A DNA stretch of 64,000 nucleotides from Shinisaurus crocodilurus (lineage: Eukaryota; Chordata; Lepidosauria; Squamata; Shinisauridae): positions 27,765,140 to 27,829,139 of the forward strand of contig CM037888.1 of the NCBI GenBank assembly GCA_021292165.1, written 5' to 3'. The translations under genes were made by a program, and so were the position numbers. Each line of letters opens with the position of its first letter. The first letter of the stretch is position 1. The notes below the pieces were generated by a model, which worked only from the letters and a program-made list of their open reading frames with translations, had not been told where the DNA came from and made no database searches. Of the stretch, positions 45,321-56,123 are shown piece after piece.

Positions 45321-45599
45321 CTCCCTGAAAAAGAAAGCCAAGGGTGAGTTCACACTTCACACGAGTGTTCCTTAATTAAATCCTTTGGTGCTGGCTGGCA
45401 CTTGTGCTGGAAATGGACCATGGCTTCAGCTGGGGAGCAGGGATGCAGGAGGTCCAAGAGAGCTCAAGGGATATTCTGGGCTCCTTTCATGTTGAGCTGT
45501 TACTTGTAAAAAGCAAATCTCTAGGGAAAGGGGGTAGACAGTGTGTACTCACTCGCTCTGTAGGAAATCAAGCTGCTACCACATCTGTGTTCTAGCCAG

Positions 45600-46080
45600 T
45601 GAGTGTGAAACACTGGGATGCCGGACAAATATGTTGCCTTTCTTTTTAATACATCAGCCACACTGGCCCTTCTCACTTGCCCACCTTTGAGGGCAGTTAA
45701 GTAAAGGATGAGACCGGGCCTTTCCCACAGTGGCCCCACATTCTGTGAATGGGTTGCCATCAGCAGTCCTTCAGGTCTCATCATTACACACTTCTAGGAA
45801 TGCCCTGAAAACTTGTCTGTTTTCTCTGGCCTTCTCCTGAGAATATCTCAGTGGACTGCATTTTTTTGCTTGTTTGTTTGGTTTTTTAGCTGTAATTGTG
45901 TTTTAGATCCTATTACAACCTGAGCTAGATGTTTTACTGCCGGGGTTTATTGATTTTATTAACTTTGGCTGTTTTATCATTGTTATGGGATTTTTAGTGT
46001 AAGGACTTTTATTGTGTAAGCTGCATTGGAAGGGCTTTTGTTCTTAAATAAGGAGTACAAAAATATTATAACTTTAAAAA
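45600..46080 (+). mobile_element. L2-type LINE 3' end
   Basis: Contains L2 RT C-terminal nucleotides (TGAGACCGGGCCTTTCCC, CAGTGGCCCCACATTC, ATGCCCTGAAAACTTGTCTG) and then a T-rich 3' UTR ending TTATTGTGTAAGCTGC ... TTCTTAAATAAGGAG. Frames are broken. Confidence 0.65.
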
Positions 46081-46192
46081 TTAGTTTATGTTCTGCATTA
46101 ATTCTTCTCTATGCATTCCCCTTTATTTGTTTATGTATAATATTTGTAGGCCACCTTTAGGGGTAAAACTCCTTAAATTTGTAGCCTTAGCC

Positions 46193-47059
46193 CAGGGGTC
46201 CTCAAACTACGGTCCGGTGGACAATCTAGAGGCTCCCTGCGGGGGAAGGGGAGGAGTGGCAGCTGAGCCGGCGGTGGGGCATTACAACATCCGGGAGACC
46301 GGTCACGTGGAGGCGCTCCCCAATCCAATCGCTGTGCGCGATCTAACTTCACGGCAGTTTCCCACTCGCTCGTGGTCGCTCTCCAGTGCCCCAAGTTGTG
46401 GTGGTGGTGGCAGCGGCTCAAATTTGGGAAAGTCTCAGTAGCAGCCAGTCTAGAGAGGTACGTGAGCCAGAGTTTTCGGCTGCAATCCCGCTGGGGAAGT
46501 CCTCCCAGCATACCCCAGCCAACCACAGGGAAAAAAGTCCTACAGCTCCCAGCATCTCCCAGCCAGCTGTAGTCCAACACATTAGGTGGGCACCAGGTTG
46601 GGGAAGGCAGCCTTAAAGACTAGCCTACATTTAGGTAATTTAAATTCTGAACGTAATGGTCTTAAACTGCCACCCTCCCCCCCCCACTAATGTCTGTATA
46701 ACTTCTCTTCAAAATGTAACCCAGGCCTGTAGCCAGCCGTTAAGTTAAGGGGGGAGCAACAAGATGGGGGGGAGCAGTTCTTATGGTTTGCAGGCCTCCT
46801 AAAGACAAAATTGTAAACTATTCTTTAATTATTTGTTTGTAAAAGAAATTTAGGGGTGCCCAGAAAATTTAGGGGGAAGCCCCCTCTTACCCAGTCCCTG
46901 GCTACAGGCCTGCCTAGCCCTGCTGTGTTTGGGGGGGGGCCACCTGCTCATTCTGCTGATTGGGGCCCTGGTCATATTTTTTTCAAACTATAGTCCAGCC
47001 CCCCAACAGTCTGAGGAACAATGAACTGGCCCCCTGTTTAAAAAGTTTGAGGACCCCTG
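46193..47059 (+). mobile_element. hAT transposon, 867 bp, with nested elements
   Basis: Perfect 16-bp inverted termini CAGGGGTCCTCAAACT and AGTTTGAGGACCCCTG, and a perfect 8-bp duplication CCTTAGCC at 46185-46192 and 47060-47067. The subterminal CAAACTACGGTCCGGTGG is typical of a widespread tetrapod hAT group (recognised from memory). The original interior is interrupted by a hairpin-MITE half near 46490-46617 and a second hAT-like element at 46722-46912. No transposase. Confidence 0.95.
46722..46912 (+). mobile_element. hAT-like MITE nested in the 46193 element
   Basis: Inverted termini CAGGCCTGTAGCCAG and CTGGCTACAGGCCTG, 15 bp and exact. Mirrored inner blocks GTTAAGGGGGGAGC and GGGGGAAGCCCCC. 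No convincing 8-bp duplication is visible, so the superfamily is inferred from the CAG end. Confidence 0.75.
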
Positions 47060-47124
47060 CCTTAGCCCCACTCACCTCTGGCTGGGGGGGGGGGCAAGGA
47101 TGATAAAGGGACTGAAAACAAGGC

Positions 47125-47534
47125 CCTAAGAGGAGAGACTGAAAGAACTGGGCACGTTTAGCCTTCAGAAGAGGAGACTGAGGGGAGATAGGATCGCACT
47201 CTTCCAGAACTTGAAGGGTTTGTCACACAGAGGAGGGCCAGGATCTCTTCTCGATCATCCCAGTTTGCAGGACACGGAATAATGGGCTCAAGTTACAGGA
47301 ACCCAGATTCCACCTAAAGATCAGGAAAAGTTTCCTGACTGTCAGAGCAATAAGACAATGGAACCAACTACCTAGGGAGGTGGTGGGCTCTCCCACTCTG
47401 GAGGCATTCAAGGTGCAGCTGGACAGCCATCTGTCGGGGATGCTTTGACCTGGATTCCTGCATTGAGCAGGGGGTTGGACTCGATGGCCTTGTAGGCCCC
47501 TTCCAACTCTACTTTTCTATGATTCTATGATTCT
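47125..47534 (+). mobile_element. CR1 LINE 3' end
   Basis: Runs from GGCCCTAAGAGGAGAGACTG through TCAAGTTACAGGAACCCAG to ATTCTATGATTCT. About 95 percent identical by eye to 7440-7820. Confidence 0.92.
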
Positions 47535-47649
47535 TGGGTCAGTTAATGCAGCAAACATCAGTCATTGCTATTCCAGCTGATTCCTCTCCATTAAAGGAGT
47601 GATTGGCAGGGGGAAGGGCCACTAAGGGCCTTTCTGCCAATCCTAACTA

Positions 47650-48030
47650 GGGATAGACATGCCCGTTTGAGATATGTTCATCCATAAGCCTGTTGCATCC
47701 CATTTCCACATCCATCTGAGAGATACATTTTCTTGAAACACACACATATACACACACACATGTATTCTTGAACCTTGTCCCCCATAAAATACACATTTTT
47801 GTAAGGATTTTAAACTAAAATACACATTTTTGTAAGGATTTTAAACTAAAATACACATTTTTTGTAAAGATTTTACCCTAAAATACATATTTTTAATGCA
47901 TTTTCACTTAGAATACACATATATGTTGGTATGTTTTTGAGCTAAGAACTAACACAAAATTTGGAGAAGTGGAAAAACTGGAAGGTAACTGTATTCCAGT
48001 CCCTGTGTTAGTCCAAGAAGGGCGAATCAG
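47650..48030 (+). mobile_element. AT-rich element (family B-like)
   Basis: Starts after TA with GGGATAGACATGCCC. It contains three tandem units of AAAATACACATTTTTGTAAGG (about 35 bp each, 47787-47890) and ends near GGCGAATCAGGTGAG. Related in style to 30857, but the right boundary is uncertain. Confidence 0.5.
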
Positions 48031-48205
48031 GTGAGTTTACTTAAAAATATGGACCAAATTAAATCCTCAAGCAGCTATAATAAACCTAACAATGGGAGAT
48101 ATCTTAGATCCTTTATACAGGTAAAATTCTTCACCCAAAGCTTGAAGAGTGAGAAGAATCTCAGAACTACTTTGTTGGATCCATCCAACATGGTCCATCT
48201 AATCC

Positions 48206-48332
48206 AGGGTTTGGGTACCTGTGCGCCTCCAGACTCTAACCCCCATCAGCCTCAGCTAGCATGGTCATTGGTCAGGGGTGATGGGAGTGTAGTCCAACAA
48301 CATATGGAAGGTCAGAGGTTTACCACTCCTGA
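48206..48332. mobile_element. Hairpin MITE, diverged
   Basis: CAGGGTTTGGGTACCTG, CCCCCATCAGCCTCAGC, CATGGTCATTGG and GATGGGAGTGTAGTCC follow the order of the 61-204 family with reduced symmetry. Confidence 0.6.
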
Positions 48333-49028
48333 TCTTGGTCCATCATTCTCTTTCCAGATGCGGCCAGACAAATATTTCTGGGAAGCTCATAAGCAAGCCA
48401 CAAAGGCCACATGAAGTTACAGACATATCTAAAACACTTATTACACCCACCATCCTATCCTTCCCACACTGTTTACAATATATGTAGAGCCATATAGAAG
48501 TTGCACAGATATAAAATCAATTGGTCTTAAATATTTAATTTTTTAAAACTTTTATAGACTTACTATGATTATAATACAATATCATTAACAACATCAAACA
48601 TGATAAAGATCAACAATACAAACAAAATAAAAACATGTTCCCATATCTGTCTGAGTTTCATATTCATTAAGATAGTGTGTCCAGTTTAGTCATTATTAGT
48701 CTCTGTCTTCCACAATTTTATTAAGTCTTTCCAGAATGACTATTGGGCTGTTGGAGGTTTATGGTCCACTGTTTCTTTATTTATGGAAGTGATAAATGGA
48801 TAAATGGAAACCAGATTTCCATGTATTGGTCATATTACGCAGTCCCTCATATCGCTCTGCTGTGATGAGCTCATCCTTCTGAGAGTGCAATTTTCCATAT
48901 TTTGGTGAACATGTTCAGAGCTTTCTTTCCACCACTCTCCAACTTAAAACATGCAGCCATTAACAAGAACAGAATTATCTCACCATGTGATAATTACCCT
49001 GTACATTGTGTACAGGGCCTGTGTACAG

Positions 49029-49212
49029 GCCTGTGGCTTACGCTGGCTCAGCTTGTCTGAGTGTGGAAAGCTAAGCAGGGTCAGGCCTGGTTACTACTTG
49101 GATAGGAGACCCCTCCTCTAGTTTCCTGCATTGAGCAGGGGGTTGGACTCGGTAGCCTTGTAGGCTCCTTCCAACTCTATGATCTATGAAATCTATGAAA
49201 TCTATGAAATCC
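49029..49212 (+). mobile_element. 5S rRNA/CR1 chimeric SINE
   Basis: Head 49029-49111 is recognisable 5S rRNA: the box A region AGCTAAGCAGGG (49069-49080) and the intermediate/box C region GGCCTGGTTACTACTTGG, then ATAGGAGACC. These make up the 5S type 1 internal polymerase III promoter. The linker CCTCCTCTAGTTTCCTGC leads into the CR1 3' end (ATTGAGCAGGGGGTTGGACTC ... CCTTCCAACTCTATGAT) with an ATCTATGAA tail. 5S-headed SINEs are known in vertebrates, and reptile ones I recall carry BovB-type tails; a CR1 tail is the unusual part. Not a functional 5S gene, because the 3' third of 5S is missing. Confidence 0.88.
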
Positions 49213-49399
49213 ATCATAGATAGGAGTGCTGGGAGGGATCAGGGACAATAATACATGCTACTATATCTGTTATAATTCCAAAAACCACAGCCCAGAAAGA
49301 ACTTGGGGGCAACCCCACCACATATGGAACAGTGTTCTTAACATCTCCTGATCTCCACAACCACTCCAGCACTGTGGAGATAGGGAGGTATCCATACTA

Positions 49400-49801
49400 G
49401 TGGTGGGCAATCCCACGGTGACACGACCCACCGCTGGCTTGGCAGACACCGCCGATGCGCCCACTGAGCCAGGCCGAAAGCGGATGTGCATCTAGCCGCT
49501 CGGCAGACTTCCACATTCCCAGTGGGCCACTTTTTACGTAGAAAATGCCGTAAGATATGTTAAAAGCTGCCACAATGTGCGCAAGTTACGCAAATTGTGG
49601 CCACATGTGGCATATCTTATGGCATTTTCTATGTAAAAAGTGGTCTGCCAGGAACCCAGAAGTCGCTTCCTTGGCTTGACTTGGGAGAACGCGAGTCGAG
49701 CTGGGGAAGCAGGTAAGTGGGACGGAGTTTGGGGGGGGGGGTGTCAAGCCTGGCCAGTTTGCCAGATTTCCACCCCCCCGAATGAACTCCTCACACATCC
49801 C
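49400..49801 (+). mobile_element. TA-flanked hairpin element (family A)
   Basis: TA at 49398-49399 and 49802-49803. Left end GTGGTGGGCAATCCC, right end CTCACACATCC(C). The core palindrome 49531-49639 (TTTTTACGTAGAAAATGCC ... GGCATTTTCTATGTAAAAA) is followed by GGAACCCAGAAGTCGCTTCC. Non-coding. Confidence 0.82.
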
Positions 49802-49845
49802 TAAAAACAGTGCAGATTGACTGGAGAATACAGTAATGCCATCTA

Positions 49846-50214
49846 GGAGTGGGCAATCCACCGGGACCCAACCCATCTCCGCTGCTGCACCTGCCGATCC
49901 ATACAGAAAGTTGTTGTGTGTCACGCCACTCGCTGGACTTTTGGGATTCCAGTGGGCCACTTAATGGCTTAAGATACATTGAAAGCGGCTGTAATTTGTG
50001 CAAATTACACAAATTGCATCTGCTTTAGGTGTATCTTAAGACATTTTCTATGTAAACAGCGGCCCTCCAGGAACCCGGAAGTTGCTTCCTTGGCTTGACT
50101 CGGGAGAACACAAGTCGAGCTGGGGAAGCAGGTAAGTGGGATGGAGTTTGGGGGCAGATGAGCCCGGCTAGTCTGCCAGATTTCCACCCCCCGAACGAAA
50201 TCCTTGCACAACCC
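49846..50214 (+). mobile_element. TA-flanked hairpin element (family A), adjacent copy
   Basis: TA at 49844-49845 and 50215-50216. Same layout as 49400-49801, with a more diverged core (TAATGGCTTAAGATACATTG ... GTATCTTAAGACATTTTC). Only about 42 bp separate the two copies, which share orientation. Confidence 0.8.
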
Positions 50215-50757
50215 TACTTCTGTATACCATTCTGATCACAGTTTCTTTTAGTTTAGCTGAGATAGTCCTGAAGGGCTCCCTGGACCACATTCTATCCTAA
50301 CTGCCTTTGTCAATCTGGCAGTTCAGGTCACCTTCCCAGGCCACTCTGAGCCCTGTATAACACACACAAACACACAGTAATTACACCAAGCAGCTATTAA
50401 GTGTGCCCAGTTGTTTCCTCTAAAAGTAAGTTAAAATGCTAGACAAGGTCCCTTTTAGGTCCTCTGGTGACTATAGGCAGAGGCATTCAGATCTTGTTAA
50501 AGGCCAAGACACTTCATTGGCCCTGACTAGCCTGTTGGCAAATTGTCTGATTTGAAGACTTTGCAGCCATCCCACATGTAGCCCTGCTAATAAGTCAGTC
50601 ATTTTTGCTTCTGAGGATAATTGTCCCTTGCCTATCCAGTCTTGTACTCTATATATAGTCCTCTGGCTTCCCATTCCTCATCAGTCTTAATTGTATTTTA
50701 ACCCTTTGCATGTCATACGGACCAGCGCAGATCACAACACTTAGAAATGTGCAAATA

Positions 50758-51104
50758 CAGGCATACCTCGGAGATACTGTGCGGGTTCAGTTCCAGACCA
50801 CTGCAATAATAAAGCGAATATCACAATAAAGCGAGTCACACAAATTTTTCGGTTTCCCAGTGCGTATAAAAGTTATGTTTGCACCATACTGTAGTCTATT
50901 AAGTGTGAAATAGCATTATGTCTAAAAAAAACAACCCCAATGTACATACCTTAATTAAAAAAAATACTTTATTGCTAAAAAAATGTGACACAGGGACACG
51001 AAGTGAAATGACGCTAATAGACTTGCTCGACGGAGGGTTGCCACAAACCTTCAATTTGTAAAAACCGCAACATCTGCAAAGCACAATAAAGCGAGGTATC
51101 CCTG
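50758..51104 (+). mobile_element. Tigger-like mariner, internally deleted, 347 bp
   Basis: TA target duplication at 50756-50757 and 51105-51106. Ends CAGGCATACCTCGG and CGAGGTATCCCTG. The left body (GGGTTCAGTTCCAGACCAC, GCAATAATAAAGCGAATATC, AGTCTATTAAGTGTG, ATAGCATTATGTC) and the right body (ATAGACTTGCTCGACG, GGGTTGCCACAAACCTTC) match my memory of both ends of mammalian Tigger elements. The whole transposase region is missing between them, so it is a deletion derivative that would need a transposase in trans. Confidence 0.92.
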
Positions 51105-51879
51105 TATGTGCAAGCTATATATTGTGTCTGGCAAATATAATTGTTCAAAATACCTTCACCGTGTTTTTTTCTATTATTCATTCATGCATTCATTCTTAAT
51201 ACATACAGTTAACACTCTGCCCTTCCATTTGAAGATGTTTCTCCCCCATCCCCCTATGCAAACCCATTTTAACAACAACAACAACAACATAGCAGAAGTA
51301 ATTGTACTAATCATGGACTGCAACAATGGTAGCTAATGATGTTATATAATCTAGAAATAAATGGATCAGAAATGGATCCTCCACCATTGTTCTGAAATGT
51401 ATACAATTCCCTAATAACTTTATTTATCATTATTACAATCTATTTTTCGTACAATTACATTTCATTCTGTGAATGACAGATTTGCTTCCTTCAAGGCAGC
51501 GAGGCTGCACACCAGGCAAACAGACATGGCGTTTATTTTCTGTGGCCTTTGACCTTGTGTATGTAATGTACAAATGCCCTGGCAAGAGCAGAGAGGAGAG
51601 GCAAAGAAAAGGTGGGGTTATATAACACACACAAACACACAGTAATTACACCAAGCAGCTATTAATTATGTCACTTCCAATATCCCCTAAAAGGGTTGCC
51701 CACCCTAACTACATATTTATACATATTTACTTGTTAATCAATAAAGGGAAAGGGCTACATTATTTTGATTAAAATATCAACCTCCCCCTATATGGTAATA
51801 AAATCAAGGAGGGACAAAAAAAAAAAAAAGAGCCATGTGGGTGGGGGGGTGCAAGCGGGGTGGGGGGAGATAAGAATGT

Positions 51880-52740
51880 CCTCTCTCCTCTTCCGATGAT
51901 ATATGATATTTTCATGCTGCTAGAACAGCAGACACATTAAGAAAATAGTGCTAATGATATTAAAGTACTTTACAAGGCTTGTTACTAAGCGCTGACAAAC
52001 CTGTCAGCCGCATAATGTAGGAGGCGATCATTGCATTCTCAGAAAACCATACCTCTACCCCATTTCGGCGCAATCTCCTAATAATGGTGCCGCCATAAAT
52101 TCTGCCTGGCAATGGGACGGAGCCATGGCTTCTCACCCCTATGTGAAGACATGATAAATATAAAAGAAAATGGCTGTCAGTTTTGGCGCCCGGACCTTAT
52201 TACAAAGTCTTAATCTTACTGGCCTCAGCACCTTTTATCACCGCCTTGTTATGAGCTGATGGCTTTTTTATTTGCTGGGAGATGGAGAATGTGTCATTTG
52301 ATGTCCTTTTATATAGCCACTGCTCTGTCCTCTCATGGGGGGGGATCTTTTTTTATATATATGTTTATTACAGTAAGCGATTAAATGCAAGGCATGGACT
52401 GTGTTTGAGACAGACACTGGCTAAGTATGTTTTGGCAAAGATTGGAATTAAATAGCCTCAAGTCGTTACGAATGTGGGAACAATAGCCCACAATATGTAT
52501 TTGGGTTGCCACGGCCATTATGAATATAATTTGGATTATTTATTGTTTGGTTTCCTCTATAGATTTTCCTCCAGAACCAAGGTCAAGAAGATGCTTTATG
52601 CTCCGCTCGCTTTTCTGCCTCTCGCCATGAGCAAAAGCTCCAAAGGCGAGAAGGGTCTCTTCAAACACAAGTTTGACTTCCTACTGAGCCCAAGTTCAAT
52701 CTAGTTGAACTTTTCTGAATCCCGGATGAAGGATCTCACA
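51880..52740. other. Candidate conserved non-coding element cluster
   Basis: About 860 bp free of repeat signatures, with unique-looking text such as CTGACAAACCTGTCAGCC (an inverted repeat), CCTAATAATGGTGCCGCC and TGGCGCCCGGACC. A 76-codon plus frame at 52474-52704 ends the block; it has no domain that I know, but it sits after a TTTCCTCTATAG that could pass as a splice acceptor. I rate conserved non-coding DNA as likelier than an exon. Confidence 0.4.
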
Positions 52741-53143
52741 ATTATCTAAATATTATTCCTCAGCCTCACTGCTGACTTCCTATTGTCTTCATTTATGGCA
52801 ATTTTGAGCCTGAAATCAACTTAAAAGAGCGACCCTTTTATGACCTTCATCTCAAACCCGTTCTCCAGTTTACACAGAATGAGTGTTACGCTCGAGGTGC
52901 TAGAATTCCAGACTGTGGCTCTTCAGAATGTATGGTTTATTATGTTTTATATTTTGGATGCTTCCCTGTGTAAAACACACACAACCTTCCCTGCATATAG
53001 TAAACTAGCTCATATGGGAGATATGTTTTGCATAGCCATCTTCTGGATGTATTTGTTTACTACATTCACCGACCTTTATATGTTGAGGAAACAGGATGGT
53101 GCTAATTATTAGGTGGAACTTGGCTATGATCCAGAAGAGCGTA

Positions 53144-53475
53144 GGGATGGGGGAGAAATGTCACACTTTTGAAGGAATACCCATAGTCATCCTTTGAAAT
53201 TTGCACTTCTATTAATTTTGCGATGAAGTTCTCTAATAAGAATAAGAATAAATGCATACATTAGGGGAAAGTGCCCATAAAATGCATATATTTGTAAAAA
53301 GAATGTTAAAAATGCATTATATTAGGAAAATGGTTTGCAAAAACTGCACACATTAGAAGAAATGCACACAAAAATGAATACAAATTTCCATGCAAACTTT
53401 TTTTAAAAGAAAAAATTTCAAACTGATGCAGAAACAGGATGAACTGTAAGATAGGGGGGAAAAATAGAACCTGAG
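53144..53475 (-). mobile_element. AT-rich TA-flanked element (family B), reversed
   Basis: TA at 53142-53143, then GGGATGGGGGAGAAATGTC. The interior has several AAAATGCATATATTTG-like units in the opposite orientation to 30857-31418. The right end near AAGATAGGGGGGAAAAATAG is uncertain. Confidence 0.55.
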
Positions 53476-53487
53476 AGAAGCCAGAAT

Positions 53488-53729
53488 TGACAGTATCATA
53501 GAAACATAGAAAAGTAGAGTTGGAAGGGGCCTACAAGGCCATCGAGTCCAGCCCCCTGCTCAATGCAGGAATTCAGGTCAAAGCATCCCCGACAGATGGC
53601 TGCCCAGCCGCACCTTGAATGCCTCCAGACTGGGAGAGCCCACCACCTCCCTAGGTAGTTGATTCCATTGTCTTATTGCTCTAACAGTCAGGAAATTTTT
53701 CCTGATGTTTAGGTGGAATCTAGGTTCAT
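53488..53729 (-). mobile_element. CR1 LINE 3' end, minus strand
   Basis: Starts with ATCATAGAAACATAGAAAAG and GTTGGAAGGGGCCTACAAGG and runs to GATGTTTAGGTGGAATCTAGG. Reverse of the 7600-7815 region. Confidence 0.92.
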
Positions 53730-53930
53730 CCAACCCTAGTTTTGTTTTAGGACAGATACTCGCACCTGCTGTCTGAAGCAGTACCTGCATTTTACCTGCT
53801 CTGTTAGTGTTATGAGCAGAAAAGCTCTCATAAAACATTCCCTTCCACAATGTCTGAAAAGCGTTTGCAATTGCAACAGGTACTTTACATTTGGTTGGTG
53901 TTGAGCTGTGGCTAGTAATTCCTGCTAAAA

Positions 53931-53990
<60 letters not shown>
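53931..53990 (+). repeat. (GAT)20 microsatellite
   Basis: Twenty GAT units. The same unit tails the LINE at 22027, but no LINE 3' UTR precedes it here. Confidence 0.96.
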
Positions 53991-53996
<6 letters not shown>

Positions 53997-54006
53997 GAAT
54001 GCCTAC

Positions 54007-54137
54007 AGCAGCCTTCCTCTACCTGGTGCCCTCCAGATGTTTTGAACTTCAACCTCCATCACCCCAAGCCAGCATGGACAATGGTCAAGAATTCTGGGAG
54101 TTGTAGTCTGAAACACCTGGAGGACTGGCGGCCTACA
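54007..54137. mobile_element. Hairpin MITE
   Basis: CAGCCTTCCTCTACCTGGTG, CCCTCCAGATGTTTTG, CCAGCATGGACAATGG and GGGAGTTGTAGTCTG follow the 61-204 family; the outer ends CTACAGCAGCC and GGCGGCCTACAG are complementary in part. Confidence 0.8.
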
Positions 54138-54619
54138 GTAACTAGGTAGCCTGGCTCCCAGCCCCCTGTGCTAACACAGAGACTGGGCCCTCACCCTTGT
54201 GCCAATTAAGCCATGTATTAATGGCTTAATTAATACATTAATGGCTTAATTAATACATTAATTAATAAGCTCCAAGACTTCCTTTTTCTTTCTACACCTT
54301 CCATTAGAGTCATCTAATGGTGGAATCTCTTAGGCAGTTATTGTGTGCATCCATACCTTCCATTTCCGTGGGACACCCTTGCTAAGATTAAAGACTTGTC
54401 TGGAGAGGTGGTGCTTATTGATGATCCCTTAATACGAAGGCCTGTGGAAAATACAAATCACAAACGTGTCAGAAGAAAAAACTAGCTTTAGTTTCTTTCC
54501 TTCTCCCAACCATCCTTCGAGCATCCCTGTTTTGCTTTGCCCTCAGCTCCCTGGCTGGGTGCCTCCCATAGAGGCTGGGTGATGAAGGGTATCCATTGTC
54601 ACCCAGTATTGCACTGGAA

Positions 54620-54860
54620 TGTCAGGACGTCTTGAATAAACGGTTTACATGAGAAGCTGCCTCGCGGTGCATCCTCAGGAAGGGGGGGGGGAACCTGCCA
54701 TTGCCCTTTGCTGGGAAAGTTAACATCATAAAGTGAAGGCTGCCTCCGACCAAATGGGAATGACATTGCAGATTAAGAGCTCTTTAAATTATGCATTTAG
54801 TTCAGACTCCCAGGGAGACAGTAGTATATGAGATAAAGCTAGCAAACATTTCCTCAGAAG
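54620..54860. other. Candidate conserved non-coding stretch
   Basis: Unique-looking DNA with GCTCTTTAAATTATGCATTTAG and CCAAATGGGAATGACATTG motifs. No repeats beyond a G9 run. The role is inferred. Confidence 0.28.
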
Positions 54861-55159
54861 GGTGGCAGCGGAAGCTCTTGAGTTTTCAGGTCTGGTAGGA
54901 AATGCTGGGGGGTGGGGGAGAAAGAGCTATATTTGCAAATGTAGTTGGGAGGATGGAGGGAAGGAAAGAAGGGAGGGAGGGAGGAAATGTCGTCTAGCTG
55001 CACACCAACACAAGCAGAAGTGATGCAGGGAGCGATAAACCAAAATCATCAAGGAGTTGACCTCCTTGTGGGTAGCTACCAAGAAAGGCTAAAGTGGGCT
55101 AGGGATTTGCCCAGGCGGGCCTAATACAGTGGCATATCAAATTATACACCGTGTGGAGA

Positions 55160-55615
55160 AAGTGGGTAGAGAAATGTTTTTCCTCCCTCTCCCATAATAC
55201 TAGGACTTGGGGTCACCCAATAACATGAGGTCCAGACCAGAGAAAAAGAAATCCTATTTCTCATAATGACTGGGTTCGCACATTATGTTACACTGCAGTG
55301 GCTAGCCAACATGGCTAGCCACTGTGGCTTGGCATGTTGTGTGAACCCAGTCAGGTGTTTCTTAGCCATGGCTTCGAAGCCACTCTTTGAAGCTGTGGCT
55401 TGTTCTAGGGTTCACTGTAGCCACTTAGCGTGTTGTGTGGACCCAAGTAGTCAACATATGGAGTTCACTGCAACAAGATGTGGTGATGGACATGAGCTGA
55501 AACAGCTTTAACGGGGGAATCAAACAAATTCATAGAGGAGGAAGAGGAGGAGTCTATTAATGGCTATTAACCCTGATGGCTGCATGGAATCTCAATATTC
55601 TGAGTCAGAATGCCA
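55160..55615 (+). mobile_element. CR1-like LINE fragment split by a palindromic MITE
   Basis: CCCATAATACTAGGACTTGG precedes and AATCAAACAAATTCATAG and TCTATTAATGGCTATTAACC follow the MITE at 55268-55453. Both sides belong to the CR1 subfamily seen at 35395. Frames are broken. Confidence 0.7.
55268..55453. mobile_element. Palindromic MITE (family D) nested in CR1
   Basis: GACTGGGTTCGCACATTATG pairs with CATGTTGTGTGAACCCAGTC (55334-55353), and the inner GGCTAGCC repeats are symmetrical. A second half follows and ends GTGTTGTGTGGACCCAAG, suggesting a doubled or imperfect copy. Confidence 0.75.
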
Positions 55616-55767
55616 CTGAACACTAGTTTTTTGTTTGGTTGGTTCTTTGGGGTGGGGGAAAGCAGGGAACGACTATTACCGCCATGCCATGCTTATTGGA
55701 GCCATCAGGTTGTCCACTGATAAAAAAAGAAAGAAGTAATTTTGGTGGATTGCATGTTCCTTTAGTC

Positions 55768-56123
55768 CAGGGTAGGCAATGTGGTGCCCACAGACACCAA
55801 TGTGCTCCCAGACACCTTTCTTGCTGCCCACTGAGGTGCTTTTGTCCTCCCACTTTTCTTTCCTTTTTTTAAAGCACATTTTCTTATGGGGAGCTGGGAT
55901 TGCTGTGAAATAGGTTTCTGTTGGTGCTGAAAACTGTGGGTTCAAAGGCGTTGTTTAGTCTGTTAGGGCTCAGACCCCTTCTCTGCCTTGTACTCAGTCC
56001 TTTGGGCAGGTTATTTGTCCTTTCCCATGCCTCCCATCATGGCAGCCACTTGGTGGTGGTGCCCAGGGCAGTTTCTCAAATTGCCAAATGTGCCCACGAC
56101 CCAGAAAGGTTGCCTACCCATTT
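55768..56123 (+). mobile_element. hAT transposon, about 356 bp
   Basis: Ends CAGGGTAGGCAATG and AGGTTGCCTACCCA. CTTTAGTC (55760-55767) and TTTTAGTC (56124-56131) form an 8-bp duplication with one mismatch; a T-run blurs the right edge. The subterminal GGTGCCCACAGACACC and GTGCCCACGACCC blocks are also roughly inverted. Confidence 0.82.

Noticed and set aside
47787..47890. CRISPR-like regular repeats
   Set aside because: Three AT-rich tandem units without unique spacers, in a vertebrate transposable element; no array anywhere in the window.
49029..49111. Functional 5S rRNA gene
   Set aside because: The 3' third of 5S is absent, several conserved positions differ, and it continues straight into a CR1 tail; the second copy shares the same junction.
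52474..52704. Host exon encoding a Lys/Ser-rich 76-residue product
   Set aside because: No family match, no clear donor or downstream partner; kept only as a question under the conserved-block finding.
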